This document shows positions 31,867 to 42,037 of a stretch of DNA of 64,000 nucleotides, in pieces (the first letter of the stretch is position 1; each line of letters opens with the position of its first letter). The stretch is from contig NZ_BBMZ01000016.1 of the NCBI RefSeq assembly GCF_000759795.1, forward strand, positions 1-64,000, given 5' to 3'. The notes below the pieces were generated by a model. The model saw nothing but the letters and a program-made list of their open reading frames with translations, was not told the origin of the DNA and ran no database searches. Made by a program: the position numbers and the translations under genes. Source of the DNA: Pseudescherichia vulneris NBRC 102420 (GTDB lineage: Bacteria > Pseudomonadota > Gammaproteobacteria > Enterobacterales > Enterobacteriaceae).

Positions 31867-34410
31867 ATGAGCAAAGTCAGAATCGCTATTATCGGTAACG
31901 GCATGGTCGGCCACCGTTTTATTGAGGATCTCCTCGATAAAGCTGACGCTGCCCGCTTCGACATTACCGTGTTTTGTGAAGAGCCGCGGAAAGCCTACGA
32001 CCGCGTCCATCTCTCTTCCTACTTCTCTCACCACACCGCCGAAGAGCTCTCCCTGGTACGCGAAGGCTTCTATGAGAAGCACGGCGTTAAGGTGCTGGTG
32101 GGCGAACGTGCTATCACTATCAACCGCCAGGAGAAGGTGATCCACTCTAGCGCGGGCCGCACGGTCTATTACGATAAGCTGATTATGGCCACCGGCTCCT
32201 ATCCATGGATCCCGCCGATTAAAGGCTCCGAAACCCAGGATTGCTTTGTTTATCGCACTATCGAAGATTTGAACGCCATTGAAGCCTGCGCGCGCCGTAG
32301 CCGCCGGGGCGCAGTGGTGGGCGGTGGCCTGCTCGGTCTGGAAGCCGCCGGGGCGCTGAAGAACCTCGGCGTTGAAACCCACGTCATTGAGTTCGCGCCG
32401 ATGCTGATGGCCGAGCAGCTTGACCAGATGGGCGGCGAGCAGCTGAAACGTAAAATTGAGAGCATGGGCGTGCGCGTGCACACCAGCAAAAATACCCAGG
32501 AGATCGTCCAGGAGGGCGTCGAAGGGCGCAAGACCATGCGCTTTGCCGACGGCAGCAGCCTTGAGATCGACTTTATCGTCTTTTCAACCGGTATTCGCCC
32601 ACGCGACAAGCTGGCGACCCAGTGCGGCCTGGCAACGGCCCAGCGCGGTGGGATCATGGTGAACGACACCTGTCAGACCTCCGACCCGGATATCTACGCC
32701 ATCGGCGAGTGCGCCAGCTGGAACAACCGCGTCTACGGTCTGGTCGCGCCGGGCTATAAAATGGCGCAGGTGGCGGTGGACCATATCCTCGGCACTCCGA
32801 ACGCCTTTGAAGGGGCGGACCTCAGCGCCAAGCTGAAGCTGCTGGGCGTGGACGTGGGCGGCATTGGCGATGCCCATGGCCGCACGCCGAACTCCCGCAG
32901 CTACGTCTACCTCGACGAGAGCAAAGAGGTCTACAAACGCCTGATCGTCAGCCCGGATAATAAAACCCTGCTCGGTGCGGTGCTGGTAGGCGACACCAGC
33001 GACTTTGGCAATTTACAGCAGCTGGTGCTGAACGCCATTGAGCTGCCGGAAAACCCGGATGCGCTGATCCTGCCCGCCCACGCGGGCAGCGGCAAACCCT
33101 CAATCGGCGTCGATAAGCTGCCGGACAGCGCGCAGATCTGCTCCTGCTTCGACGTGACCAAAGGCATGCTGATCTCGGCCATCAACAAAGGCTGCCATAC
33201 GGTAGCGGCGTTGAAGGCAGAAACCAAAGCCGGTACCGGCTGCGGCGGCTGTATTCCGCTGGTGACTCAGGTCCTGAACGCTGAGCTGGCGAAACAGGGT
33301 ATCGAAGTGAACCACAGCCTGTGCGAACACTTTGCCTACTCTCGCCAGGAGCTGTACCACCTGATCCGCGTGGAAGGGATCAAAACCTTCGACGAGCTGC
33401 TGGCAAAACACGGCAAGGGCTACGGGTGTGAAGTGTGTAAACCCACCGTCGGCTCCCTGCTGGCCTCCTGCTGGAACGAATACGTTCTGAAGCCGCAGCA
33501 TACGCCGCTGCAGGATACCAACGATAACTTCCTTGCCAACATCCAGAAAGACGGCACCTACTCGGTGATCCCGCGTTCTGCCGGCGGCGAAATCACTCCG
33601 GAAGGGCTGATGGAGGTGGGCCGTATCGCCCGCGAGTTTAATCTGTATACCAAAATCACCGGCTCACAGCGTATCGGCCTGTTCGGCGCGCAGAAAGATG
33701 ACCTGCCGGAGATCTGGCGTCAGCTGATTGAAGCCGGGTTCGAAACCGGTCATGCCTATGCCAAAGCGCTGCGCATGGCGAAAACCTGCGTCGGTTCAAC
33801 CTGGTGCCGCTACGGCGTGGGCGACAGCGTGGGCTTCGGCGTCGAGCTGGAGAACCGCTACAAAGGCATCCGTACTCCGCACAAAATGAAGTTTGGCGTC
33901 TCCGGCTGCACCCGCGAATGCGCGGAGGCTCAGGGTAAAGACGTGGGCATCATCGCCACTGAAAAAGGCTGGAACCTTTACGTCTGCGGTAACGGCGGGA
34001 TGAAACCACGCCATGCGGATCTGCTGGCAGCGGATCTCGACCGCGACACGCTGGTACGCTACCTCGACCGCTTTATGATGTTCTATATCCGCACCGCCGA
34101 CAAGCTGACCCGTACCGCCTCCTGGCTGGACAATCTGGAAGGCGGCATCGAGTACCTGAAGAGCGTGATTATCGACGACAAGCTTGGCCTGAACAGCCAG
34201 CTGGAAGCAGAGATGGCCCGCCTGCGCGACGCCGTTATCTGCGAATGGACCGCTACCGTTAACGATCCGCAGGCGCAGGTGCGCTTCAAACACTTTATCA
34301 ACAGCGATCGCCGCGACCCGGCGGTACAGATTGTACCGGAACGTCAGCAGCATCGCCCGGCCACGCCGTATGAGCGTATTCCGGTCACTCTGGTGGAGGA
34401 AACCGTATGA
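31867..34410 (+). CDS. nirB: NADH-dependent nitrite reductase, large subunit
   Basis: NirB reduces nitrite to ammonium in the cytoplasm with NADH. It has 847 residues. The N-terminal FAD/NAD(P) oxidoreductase part has VVGGGLLGLEAAGAL. A BFD-like [2Fe-2S] region has CSCFDV and GTGCGGC (about 420-465). The C-terminal siroheme/[4Fe-4S] reductase half has GCTRECAEAQGKD and VCGNGG (about 678-705). It is the first gene of nirBDC-cysG and overlaps nirD by 4 nt. Confidence 0.98.
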   Translation: MSKVRIAIIGNGMVGHRFIEDLLDKADAARFDITVFCEEPRKAYDRVHLSSYFSHHTAEELSLVREGFYEKHGVKVLVGERAITINRQEKVIHSSAGRTVYYDKLIMATGSYPWIPPIKGSETQDCFVYRTIEDLNAIEACARRSRRGAVVGGGLLGLEAAGALKNLGVETHVIEFAPMLMAEQLDQMGGEQLKRKIESMGVRVHTSKNTQEIVQEGVEGRKTMRFADGSSLEIDFIVFSTGIRPRDKLATQCGLATAQRGGIMVNDTCQTSDPDIYAIGECASWNNRVYGLVAPGYKMAQVAVDHILGTPNAFEGADLSAKLKLLGVDVGGIGDAHGRTPNSRSYVYLDESKEVYKRLIVSPDNKTLLGAVLVGDTSDFGNLQQLVLNAIELPENPDALILPAHAGSGKPSIGVDKLPDSAQICSCFDVTKGMLISAINKGCHTVAALKAETKAGTGCGGCIPLVTQVLNAELAKQGIEVNHSLCEHFAYSRQELYHLIRVEGIKTFDELLAKHGKGYGCEVCKPTVGSLLASCWNEYVLKPQHTPLQDTNDNFLANIQKDGTYSVIPRSAGGEITPEGLMEVGRIAREFNLYTKITGSQRIGLFGAQKDDLPEIWRQLIEAGFETGHAYAKALRMAKTCVGSTWCRYGVGDSVGFGVELENRYKGIRTPHKMKFGVSGCTRECAEAQGKDVGIIATEKGWNLYVCGNGGMKPRHADLLAADLDRDTLVRYLDRFMMFYIRTADKLTRTASWLDNLEGGIEYLKSVIIDDKLGLNSQLEAEMARLRDAVICEWTATVNDPQAQVRFKHFINSDRRDPAVQIVPERQQHRPATPYERIPVTLVEETV

Positions 34411-34733
34411 GCCAGTGGAACACCGTCTGTCAGCTCGCTGACATCGTACCGGCAACCGGCGTCTGCGCCCTGCTGAATAACCAGCAGATCGCGATTTTCC
34501 GCCCGCGGGCTGATGAGCAGGTCTATGCCATCAGCAACATCGATCCCTTCTTTGAGGCCAGCGTGCTGTCACGCGGCATCATCGCCGAGCACGACGGCGA
34601 ACTGTGGGTTGCCAGCCCGCTGAAGAAACAGCGCTTCCGCCTGCGCGACGGCCTGTGCATGGAGGATGCGGACCACTCCGTAGCCCGCTTCGATGCCCGG
34701 GTTAAAGACGGCGAAGTACAGATTAAAGCGTAA
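34407..34733 (+). CDS. nirD: NADH-dependent nitrite reductase, small subunit
   Basis: NirD is the Rieske-fold small subunit of the assimilatory-type, ammonium-forming nitrite reductase. It has 108 residues. The fold is recognisable (PRADEQVYAISNIDPFFEASVLSRG) but the Rieske Cys/His ligands are absent, as usual for NirD. It starts inside the end of nirB (ATGA overlap). A GC-rich hairpin and an ERIC element follow before nirC. Confidence 0.96.
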   Translation: MSQWNTVCQLADIVPATGVCALLNNQQIAIFRPRADEQVYAISNIDPFFEASVLSRGIIAEHDGELWVASPLKKQRFRLRDGLCMEDADHSVARFDARVKDGEVQIKA

Positions 34734-34740
34734 TACCCCA

Positions 34741-34761
34741 GCGGGGGTGCAATGCCCCCGC
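34741..34761 (+). other. GC-rich hairpin after nirD
   Basis: GCGGGGG and CCCCCGC form a perfect 7-bp stem with a 7-nt loop, 8 nt after the nirD stop. A T-rich stretch follows after about 10 nt. It could partially terminate or stabilise nirBD mRNA. Confidence 0.55.
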
Positions 34762-34806
34762 CCGTTAACTTTCTCTTTTTGTTTGAATTTTCTTTTCTAA
34801 CTTTTT

Positions 34807-34929
34807 TACACAAAATCATTTGAGTTGCATCGCGGCGGCAACTGAACGAATCCCCAGGAGCATAGTTAACTATGTGACTGGGGTGAGAGAAGGCAGCCAA
34901 CAAAGAGGCAGCTCGAAGGATGAAGTGTA
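34807..34929. repeat. ERIC (IRU) element between nirD and nirC
   Basis: The central palindrome CATAGTTAACTATG (34861-34874) is flanked by CCCCAG (34852-34857) and CTGGGG (34878-34883). The classical ERIC cores GAATCCCCAGGAGC and GTGACTGGGGTGAG are present, and the outer arms (TACAC...GTGTA) still pair. At 123 bp it is close to the usual length of about 127. It would be transcribed as a long hairpin directly before the nirC ribosome binding site. Confidence 0.9.
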
Positions 34930-34943
34930 CAAGGATAATCATC

Positions 34944-35750
34944 ATGTTCACCGACACTATCAACAAGTGTGCGGCTAACGCTGCGCGCATTGCACGCCTC
35001 TCTACACATAATCCGCTGGGCTTCTGGATCAGCTCCGCAATGGCCGGGGCCTACGTGGGCCTGGCGATTATCCTCATCTTTACCCTTGGCAACCTGCTTG
35101 ACCCGGCGGTACGTCCGCTGGTCATGGGTGCGACCTTTGGTATCGCGCTGACGCTGGTGATCATCGCCGGTTCCGAGCTGTTTACCGGCCACACCATGTT
35201 CCTGACCCTGGGCGTGAAAGCGGGCACCATCAGCCACGGCCAGATGTGGACGATCCTGCCGCAAACCTGGCTAGGAAATCTGGTGGGTTCGGTACTGGTG
35301 GCCCTGCTCTACTTCTGGGGTGGCGGCAGCCTGCTGTCGGTCGATACCAGCCTGGTACACACCGTGGCGCTGGCGAAAACCAGCGCGCCCGCCAGCGTCC
35401 TGTTCTTCAAGGGGGTGCTCTGCAACTGGCTGGTGTGTCTGGCGATCTGGATGGCGATCCGTACCGAAGGCGCGGGAAAATTCCTTGCTATCTGGTGGTG
35501 CCTGCTGGCGTTTATCGCCTCTGGTTACGAGCACTCGGTCGCCAACATGACCCTGTTCGCCCTCTCCTGGTTTGGGCATCACAGCGACGCCTACACCCTG
35601 TCCGGTATTGGACATAACCTTTTGTGGGTAACCCTGGGGAATACTTTATCCGGAGCCATATTTATGGGGCTGGGATATTGGTATGCTACCCCTCGCGCAG
35701 AGCGTCCTACACCTGCTAAAAACGCCGCGCAGGAAACCGTTAGCCCTTAA
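34944..35750 (+). CDS. nirC: Nitrite transporter NirC (FNT family)
   Basis: NirC is an inner-membrane formate/nitrite-family channel that moves nitrite. It has 268 residues from MFTDTINKCAANAARIARLS, with AAGGA upstream just outside the ERIC element. Six TM segments are expected, with the FNT-type GSELFTGHTMFLTLG and KGVLCNWLVCLAIW signatures. Eight upstream codons in frame are rejected. It supplies substrate to NirBD and precedes cysG by 39 nt. Confidence 0.96.
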   Translation: MFTDTINKCAANAARIARLSTHNPLGFWISSAMAGAYVGLAIILIFTLGNLLDPAVRPLVMGATFGIALTLVIIAGSELFTGHTMFLTLGVKAGTISHGQMWTILPQTWLGNLVGSVLVALLYFWGGGSLLSVDTSLVHTVALAKTSAPASVLFFKGVLCNWLVCLAIWMAIRTEGAGKFLAIWWCLLAFIASGYEHSVANMTLFALSWFGHHSDAYTLSGIGHNLLWVTLGNTLSGAIFMGLGYWYATPRAERPTPAKNAAQETVSP

Positions 35751-35789
35751 AGCGAGTTAGCGCTTAAAAACTACAACGAGGTTTATGTC

Positions 35790-37163
35790 GTGCACCATCT
35801 TCCTATTTTTTGCCAGTTACGCGATCGCGACTGCCTGCTCGTCGGCGGTGGCGATGTCGCAGAGCGTAAAGCCCGCTTGCTTCTGGAAGCCGGTGCGCGC
35901 CTTACCGTCAATGCGCTGCACTTCGATCCGCAGTTTACCGCGTGGGCGGACGAAGGCATGGTCACTCTGGTAGAGGGCCACTTTGATGAGGCGCTGCTCG
36001 ATCCCTGCTGGCTGGTGATTGCCGCGACCGACGACGATGCGGTCAATCAGCAGGTCAGCGATGCGGCGGAAGCGCGCCGTATCTTCTGTAACGTGGTTGA
36101 TGCGCCGAAAGAGGCGAGCTTTATCATGCCGTCGATTATCGACCGCTCGCCGCTGATGGTAGCGATCTCCTCTGGCGGCACCTCGCCGGTACTGGCGCGC
36201 CTGCTGCGGGAAAAGCTGGAGTCGCTGCTGCCACTGCACCTCGGCAAAATTGCTGGCTACGCCGGCACCCTGCGCGGACGAGTGAAAGCCACCTTCGCTA
36301 CCATGGCCGAGCGCCGCCGCTTCTGGGAGAAGTTTTTCACCAACGACCGTCTTGCTCAGTATCTGGCCAACAGCGATCGCCTTGCCATCGACAACGAGAC
36401 GGAGTCGCTGTTTAACACGCCGCTCGATAACCGGGGGGAAGTGGTGCTGGTTGGCGCGGGGCCGGGCGATGCCGGGCTGCTAACGCTGAAGGGCCTCCAG
36501 CAGATCCAGCAGGCGGACGTGGTGGTCTACGACCGTCTGGTCTCGGACGACATTATGAACCTGGTGCGCCGCGACGCCGACCGTATTTTTGTCGGTAAAC
36601 GTGCGGGCTACCACTGCGTGCCGCAGGAGGAGATTAACCAGATCCTGCTGCGCCAGGCGCAGTCCGGCAAGCGCGTAGTGCGCCTGAAGGGCGGCGATCC
36701 GTTTATCTTTGGTCGCGGCGGCGAAGAGCTGGAGACGCTGTGCCATGCGGGGATCCCCTTCTCCGTGGTGCCGGGCATTACCGCCGCCTCAGGCTGCTCC
36801 GCCTACTCGGGCATTCCGCTGACCCATCGCGACTACGCTCAAAGCGTGCGGCTGATCACCGGCCACCTGAAAACCGGCGGCGAGCTGGACTGGGAGAACC
36901 TGGCCGCAGAGAAGCAGACCCTGGTGTTCTATATGGGGCTAAATCAGGCCGTAACGATCCAGCAGAAGCTGATCGAGCACGGGATGCAGGCGGATATGCC
37001 GGTGGCGCTGGTGGAGAACGGCACGGCGGTACAGCAGCGGGTCGTGAGCGGGGTATTGAGCGAGCTGGGTACGCTGGCGCAGCAGGTTGAGAGTCCGGCG
37101 CTGATTATCGTTGGTCGCGTCGTCGCCCTGCGCGACAAGCTGAACTGGTTCTCGCACCACTAA
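35790..37163 (+). CDS. cysG: Siroheme synthase CysG (trifunctional)
   Basis: CysG makes siroheme from uroporphyrinogen III; the cofactor is used by NirB and by sulfite reductase. It has 457 residues. The N-terminal precorrin-2 dehydrogenase/ferrochelatase (about 1-215) has [15 protein letters not shown] and the [15 protein letters not shown] segment. The C-terminal uroporphyrinogen methyltransferase (about 216-457) has [15 protein letters not shown] and [16 protein letters not shown]. The start is GTG with GAGG upstream, as in E. coli. It is the last gene of the nir operon. Confidence 0.97.
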   Translation: MHHLPIFCQLRDRDCLLVGGGDVAERKARLLLEAGARLTVNALHFDPQFTAWADEGMVTLVEGHFDEALLDPCWLVIAATDDDAVNQQVSDAAEARRIFCNVVDAPKEASFIMPSIIDRSPLMVAISSGGTSPVLARLLREKLESLLPLHLGKIAGYAGTLRGRVKATFATMAERRRFWEKFFTNDRLAQYLANSDRLAIDNETESLFNTPLDNRGEVVLVGAGPGDAGLLTLKGLQQIQQADVVVYDRLVSDDIMNLVRRDADRIFVGKRAGYHCVPQEEINQILLRQAQSGKRVVRLKGGDPFIFGRGGEELETLCHAGIPFSVVPGITAASGCSAYSGIPLTHRDYAQSVRLITGHLKTGGELDWENLAAEKQTLVFYMGLNQAVTIQQKLIEHGMQADMPVALVENGTAVQQRVVSGVLSELGTLAQQVESPALIIVGRVVALRDKLNWFSHH

Positions 37164-37183
37164 TAATAGTCATCGTAATCATC

Positions 37184-37267
37184 GTAGGCCGGGCAAGGCA
37201 ACGCTGCCGCCCGGCGTTACTGCATCAGCAGAGAAACGCCCGGCGGCGCTGCGCTTACCGGGCCTAC
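37184..37267. repeat. Pair of REP elements between cysG and trpS
   Basis: Two REP units (37184-37216 and 37237-37267) in opposite orientation fill the convergent gap. In E. coli this junction carries yhfL, frlABCDR and yhfS-Z, none of which is present. Confidence 0.85.
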
Positions 37268-37275
37268 AGTACTCT

Positions 37276-38280
37276 TTACGGCTTAGCAACAAAGCCAATC
37301 GCTTCGTATACCGCTTTCAGCGTCTCTGCGGCGCGGGCGCTGGCTTTCTCGGCACCCTCTTTCATAATGCGCTGCAGGAAGGCTTCATCATTACGGTAGC
37401 GGTGGTAGCGCTCCTGAAGCTCGGTCAGCATGCCGGAGACCGCATCCGCAACTTCACCCTTCAGGTGACCGTACATTTTACCTTCGAAGTGCTGCTCCAG
37501 CTCGGCAATGCTCTGCCCAGTCACGCCAGAGAGGATATCCAGCAGGTTAGAGACGCCCGCCTTCTCCTTCACGTCGTAGCGCACCACCGGCGGCTCTTCG
37601 GAATCGGTTACCGCACGCTTGATCTTCTTCACCACCGACTTTGGATCTTCCAGCAGGCCGATAACGTTGTTGCGGTTATCGTCAGACTTGGACATCTTCT
37701 TGGTCGGCTCCAGCAGGGACATCACGCGCGCGCCGGATTTCGGAATGAACGGCTCCGGTACTTTGAACACGTCGCCGTAGATGGCGTTGAAGCGTTGGGC
37801 GATATCGCGGCTCAGCTCCAGATGCTGCTTCTGATCCTCACCGACCGGGACCTGGGTGGTCTGATAGAGCAGGATATCTGCCGCCATCAGCACCGGGTAG
37901 TCAAACAGGCCGGCGTTGATGTTCTCAGAGTAGCGCGCTGACTTGTCTTTAAACTGGGTCATGCGGCTCAGCTCGCCGAAATAGGTGTAGCAGTTCAGCG
38001 CCCAACCGAGCTGCGCATGCTCCGTCACGTGGGACTGAACGAAAATGGTGCTCTTCTCGGGATCGATTCCGCAGGCCAGGTAGAGCGCCAGCGTATCCAA
38101 AGTGGCCTTACGCAGCTTCTCTGGATCCTGACGGGCGGTAATGGCGTGGAGATCCACGATGCAGTAGATGCAGTCGTAGTCATCCTGCATGGTTACCCAC
38201 TGACGCAGCGCACCCATATAGTTGCCGATGGTCAGTTCACCTGAGGGCTGTGCGCCACTAAAGACGATGGGCTTAGTCAT
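37276..38280 (-). CDS. trpS: Tryptophanyl-tRNA synthetase
   Basis: TrpS is the class I synthetase charging tRNA-Trp. It has 334 residues from [20 protein letters not shown]. The HIGH-equivalent is TIGN (about 17-20) and the KMSKS loop is KKMSKSDDN (about 194-202). Twelve in-frame upstream codons are rejected because the gene would intrude further into gph. It overlaps the gph stop by 8 nt and is the last gene of the aroKB-damX-dam-rpe-gph-trpS group. Confidence 0.97.
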   Translation of the reverse strand: MTKPIVFSGAQPSGELTIGNYMGALRQWVTMQDDYDCIYCIVDLHAITARQDPEKLRKATLDTLALYLACGIDPEKSTIFVQSHVTEHAQLGWALNCYTYFGELSRMTQFKDKSARYSENINAGLFDYPVLMAADILLYQTTQVPVGEDQKQHLELSRDIAQRFNAIYGDVFKVPEPFIPKSGARVMSLLEPTKKMSKSDDNRNNVIGLLEDPKSVVKKIKRAVTDSEEPPVVRYDVKEKAGVSNLLDILSGVTGQSIAELEQHFEGKMYGHLKGEVADAVSGMLTELQERYHRYRNDEAFLQRIMKEGAEKASARAAETLKAVYEAIGFVAKP

Positions 38281-39037
38281 TTTTCTGTTCCTGATGTTCA
38301 CTATATGGAAGCCCAAGCGCGGGCAGTAACTCTTTGAAATGGTCGAAGATGTGATCCGGCTCGCTCAGGGCGATGGCTTCGCCGTAGTTATAGCCGTAGG
38401 TGAGGCCCACGGCACAGCAGCCAGCCGCCTTCGCCGCCTGAATATCATTCCGCGAATCGCCGACAAACAGCAGCGCCTGCGGTGCCACCCCTAGCTTCTC
38501 AGCCACCCGCAGCAGCGGCTCCGGGTGCGGCTTTTTATTTTTGACGTCGTCACCGCCGATCACCAACGTGAAATAGCGGGCGATATCCAGCGCCTCTAGC
38601 AGGGGAGCAACAAACGGCGTCGGCTTATTGGTTACCAGCGCCAGCGGATAGCCCTCTTCATGCAGGGCGGCCAGGGTAGCGGCGACGTCCGGGAAGAGAA
38701 AGCTGCCCTTTTCAACCACGTCGGCATAGTAGCGATCGAAAAGCTTGCGCAGAATGCGGGCCTGCTCCTCTTCAGGAATGGCCGCGTGATCGATAGCCGG
38801 TTTGCCCGCCATCGCACGCTGGCTGGCATGCTCCTGACGAGACCATGCCAGCGCACGCTGCATCAGCACGTCAGCGCCGTTGCCGATCCACGTCACCACC
38901 CGCGCCTCACCGGCGGCGGGCAGCTCCAGGGCATAAAGCGCCTGGTCTACGGCGTGGGTCAGACCCGGGGCGCTATCAACCAGCGTACCGTCGAGATCGA
39001 AGGCAATAGCCTGAATTCCGTCGATTTTTTTAGCCAT
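38273..39037 (-). CDS. gph: Phosphoglycolate phosphatase
   Basis: Gph is a HAD-family phosphatase that removes 2-phosphoglycolate, for example from repair of 3'-phosphoglycolate DNA ends. It has 254 residues. Motif [10 protein letters not shown] (Asp14, Asp16), motif II VTNKP and motif IV GDSRNDI are all present. It starts 8 nt inside the end of rpe. E. coli Gph is 252 residues. Confidence 0.96.
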   Translation of the reverse strand: MAKKIDGIQAIAFDLDGTLVDSAPGLTHAVDQALYALELPAAGEARVVTWIGNGADVLMQRALAWSRQEHASQRAMAGKPAIDHAAIPEEEQARILRKLFDRYYADVVEKGSFLFPDVAATLAALHEEGYPLALVTNKPTPFVAPLLEALDIARYFTLVIGGDDVKNKKPHPEPLLRVAEKLGVAPQALLFVGDSRNDIQAAKAAGCCAVGLTYGYNYGEAIALSEPDHIFDHFKELLPALGLPYSEHQEQKND

Positions 39038-39707
39038 GATGAACCTTTGCCAGCTCGCTGCGCATTTTATCGATCACGCTACGGTAGTCCGGCTGGTTAA
39101 AAATGGCCGAGCCCGCAACAAACATATCTGCGCCCGCGGCGGCAATTTCACCGATGTTATCCGCCTTCACGCCGCCGTCAACTTCAAGGCGAATGTCGTA
39201 GCCGGAGGCATCAATGCGACGGCGCACTTCGCGCAGCTTGTCGAGCGTATGGGGAATAAAGGATTGGCCGCCAAAGCCGGGGTTAACGGACATCAGCAGG
39301 ATCACATCAAGCTTGTCCATGACGTAGTCAAGCCAGCTCAGGGAGGTCGCCGGGTTGAATACCAGCCCCGCTTTACAGCCATGCTCTTTGATCAGCTGCA
39401 GCGAGCGGTCGACGTGCTCGCTGGCTTCGGGATGGAAAGTAATAATGCTCGCCCCTGCGGCAGCGAAATCCGGGATCAGCCGGTCTACCGGTTTCACCAT
39501 CAGGTGGACGTCAATGGGGGCGGTGATGCCATAGTCGCGCAGGGCTTTCAATACCATCGGCCCCATCGTCAGGTTAGGGACGTAGTGGTTATCCATGACG
39601 TCAAAATGCACCACGTCGCCACCGGCTGCCAGCGCGTTAGCGGTGTCCTCGCCCAGGCGGGCAAAGTCAGCCGACAGAATTGAAGGGGCAATCAAATACT
39701 GTTTCAT
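39030..39707 (-). CDS. rpe: Ribulose-phosphate 3-epimerase
   Basis: Rpe interconverts D-ribulose 5-phosphate and D-xylulose 5-phosphate in the pentose phosphate pathway. It has 225 residues from [19 protein letters not shown]. The TIM barrel has [12 protein letters not shown] (metal and catalytic residues), [10 protein letters not shown], and the phosphate loop near FVAGSAIF. An ATG two codons upstream is less likely. It lies 17 nt after dam. Confidence 0.97.
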   Translation of the reverse strand: MKQYLIAPSILSADFARLGEDTANALAAGGDVVHFDVMDNHYVPNLTMGPMVLKALRDYGITAPIDVHLMVKPVDRLIPDFAAAGASIITFHPEASEHVDRSLQLIKEHGCKAGLVFNPATSLSWLDYVMDKLDVILLMSVNPGFGGQSFIPHTLDKLREVRRRIDASGYDIRLEVDGGVKADNIGEIAAAGADMFVAGSAIFNQPDYRSVIDKMRSELAKVHHG

Positions 39708-39724
39708 CCGCATCTCCTTGAGAA

Positions 39725-40549
39725 CTATTTTTTGTCTGCCGGGCGATAGAGCGCCAGCAGTTCGTCCACCTTTTTGCGTGTGCCACCGTTGCTGCTGATG
39801 CTGCGGCGCACTTTAACCTGAAAATGCGTCGCGGCTTTGTACCACTCACGGGTGTCCGGCGTATCGTGATTCGAAATTAACACTGGGATTTGCTTGCTGA
39901 CCAGTATTTCCGCCATCTCTGCCAGACGTACCTGCTCTAGCGGACTAAAGCTATTGGTATGGTAGGCGGTAAAGTTCGCCGTCGCGGAGAGCGGTGCATA
40001 GGGCGGATCGCAGTAGACCACGGAGTTAGCGTCGGCGAGCTCCATGCACGCCTCATACGAGAGGCAGCGAAACTCCGCGTTCTGGGCCTTTTCAGCAAAG
40101 TGGTACAGCTCGGCTTCCGGGAAGTAGGGCTTTTTATACCGGCCAAAGGGCACGTTAAACTCGCCGCGCAGGTTATAGCGGCACAGGCCGTTATAGCCGT
40201 GGCGGTTAAGATATAAAAACAGCACCGCACGCCGCAACGGATCCCGACACTGGTTGAACTCGGTACGCAGCCGGTAGTAGACCTCAGCATGGTTATGCTG
40301 CGGCGTAAACAACTCGCGGGCGTTGAGGACGTACTCATCGGTGCGGGTTTTGACGATATTGTAGAGACCGATCAGATCGCTGTTAATATCCGCGAGGATA
40401 TAGCGAGAAAAGTCGGTATTCAGAAATACCGACCCGGCCCCGACGAAGGGTTCAATGAGGCACTCACCCGGTGGTAAATGCTTTTTAATGTCGTCGAGCA
40501 GGGGGTATTTCCCCCCTGCCCATTTCAGAAAAGCGCGATTTTTTTTCAT
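39725..40549 (-). CDS. dam: DNA adenine methyltransferase Dam
   Basis: Dam methylates adenine in GATC, directing mismatch repair, SeqA-controlled replication and some transcription switches. It has 274 residues. [15 protein letters not shown] and [10 protein letters not shown] form the S-adenosylmethionine site and DPPY at 181-184 is the catalytic motif. It follows damX by 65 nt. Three GATC sites lie in the mdcA upstream region. Confidence 0.97.
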   Translation of the reverse strand: MKKNRAFLKWAGGKYPLLDDIKKHLPPGECLIEPFVGAGSVFLNTDFSRYILADINSDLIGLYNIVKTRTDEYVLNARELFTPQHNHAEVYYRLRTEFNQCRDPLRRAVLFLYLNRHGYNGLCRYNLRGEFNVPFGRYKKPYFPEAELYHFAEKAQNAEFRCLSYEACMELADANSVVYCDPPYAPLSATANFTAYHTNSFSPLEQVRLAEMAEILVSKQIPVLISNHDTPDTREWYKAATHFQVKVRRSISSNGGTRKKVDELLALYRPADKK

Positions 40550-40614
40550 GCTGACTAACTAATGACACCCTTTGCAGCTGGGGCGTAAGCCCGACAGCAT
40601 TTGCGCTTTACTCA

Positions 40615-41946
40615 TTACTTGAGATCGGCCTGCACCTGATGCAGCGGCTTCGCCCACGGGTTTTTCGCCTGCACGTCGGCTGGCAACGTAGAGACGGCGC
40701 GTTTAGCATCATCTTTCGACGCATAGACACCGCTCACCAATACGTACCACGGCTGACCGTTACGCGAGGTCTGATAAACCACGAAGTTTTTCAGATTCTC
40801 TTTCTTCGCCCACGCGTTCAGGTTGTTGTAGTTCGACGAGCTGCTCAGCTGCAGCGTGTAGTGGCTGCCCGGTGCTGACTTCAGGGAACCCACGTTGCCG
40901 GTAGAGGCGTTGGCCGTGGCCGCAGGCGCTGCTGCCGGTGCGGTGGCGGCTGGCGCTGGGGTCGTGGCAGGCTTCGCCGACTGGGTCGGTGCCGTTGCTG
41001 TTACCGCTGCAGACGGCTTCGCCGCAGGGGCTGCGCTGGCCGTTGCTTTTGGCTGGGCCGTGCTCGCCGCTGGCGCAGTGGTGGCCGCCGTCTCGGTGCG
41101 CTTCGGCTGGACTGCTGCTTTCGGCGCGCTCTGGGCTGGCTTCGGCTCGATTACCGTCTGCTGGCGCTCGGTGCGCGGTGCTGCACGATGCTCGGTTGCG
41201 GAGGCCTGACGCTCAGACGCGGCGGTCTGGCGCGACTCTGCTGCTTTCGCGTTATGTACCGGCGCAACGGTAGCAGGCTCGGTTGGCAGAGTGGAGTTCA
41301 CCGCCACGCTGTCTACCTGGTTTTGGTTCTGCGGCTGCGCCAGGGCGTTGTTCAGATCGCCCTGCACTTCAACACGCTGCTGTCCTTCCGGCGCGGCAGG
41401 CGTCTGCCCCTGGGTTGGCGTAGAGGCGATGGGTGGCAGAGAGACATCCTGCGGATTACCTGCCGTCTGCTCAGCCGAGGTCGTGCCCGGTGCAGGCTGC
41501 GTGCCGTTGGCCTGGTCGGCGGCGTTATCTGACAGATTGACGCTCTTCTCCGAGGAGGCCTGTTCGCTGCCGGACTTATCGGCAGGGGACTTCAGCGCAG
41601 AGCCGATGCCCACGATCAGCAGGAGTAGAACCAAGATCCCCAGCCCCATCATCAGGTACTGGCGGGAAGCAGGTTTAGCGGCAGGGGCTTTTTTACGCTT
41701 GCGAGGGCGACGCTCTACGCGCTCCTCATCCACGGCGCTCTCTTCCAGCTCCTCTTCCTCATAGCTTTCGTCAACCTCTTCACGTGCTTTACGCGTCCGT
41801 GAAGGGCGACGATCGTCAGCGTCCAGATCGACATCGTCGAAGTTGATCTGCGGATCGCTGTCGCGGTCAGAAGACTGGCGCGTACGACCAGGGCGACGAT
41901 CGCTGGGATCGGTTTTCAGCTCGTCTTCTGGTTTGAATTCATCCAT
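40615..41946 (-). CDS. damX: Cell division protein DamX (SPOR domain)
   Basis: DamX is an inner-membrane division protein recruited to the septum through binding of denuded peptidoglycan by its SPOR domain. It has 443 residues. A charged cytoplasmic N-terminus (about 1-105) is followed by one TM (about 106-126, [20 protein letters not shown]). A long Ala/Pro/Thr/Gln-rich periplasmic linker (about 130-355) leads to a C-terminal SPOR domain (about 360-435). It is slightly longer than E. coli DamX (428), the difference probably lying in the linker. Confidence 0.95.
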   Translation of the reverse strand: MDEFKPEDELKTDPSDRRPGRTRQSSDRDSDPQINFDDVDLDADDRRPSRTRKAREEVDESYEEEELEESAVDEERVERRPRKRKKAPAAKPASRQYLMMGLGILVLLLLIVGIGSALKSPADKSGSEQASSEKSVNLSDNAADQANGTQPAPGTTSAEQTAGNPQDVSLPPIASTPTQGQTPAAPEGQQRVEVQGDLNNALAQPQNQNQVDSVAVNSTLPTEPATVAPVHNAKAAESRQTAASERQASATEHRAAPRTERQQTVIEPKPAQSAPKAAVQPKRTETAATTAPAASTAQPKATASAAPAAKPSAAVTATAPTQSAKPATTPAPAATAPAAAPAATANASTGNVGSLKSAPGSHYTLQLSSSSNYNNLNAWAKKENLKNFVVYQTSRNGQPWYVLVSGVYASKDDAKRAVSTLPADVQAKNPWAKPLHQVQADLK

Positions 41947-42037
41947 TTAACACCCCACTCAAAGGCTAATGCCAACCACTCGTGCGCATTGCCCAAAGTT
42001 AAACACCACGACTGGCGTGGCCAGACCTTTTTCGTTT

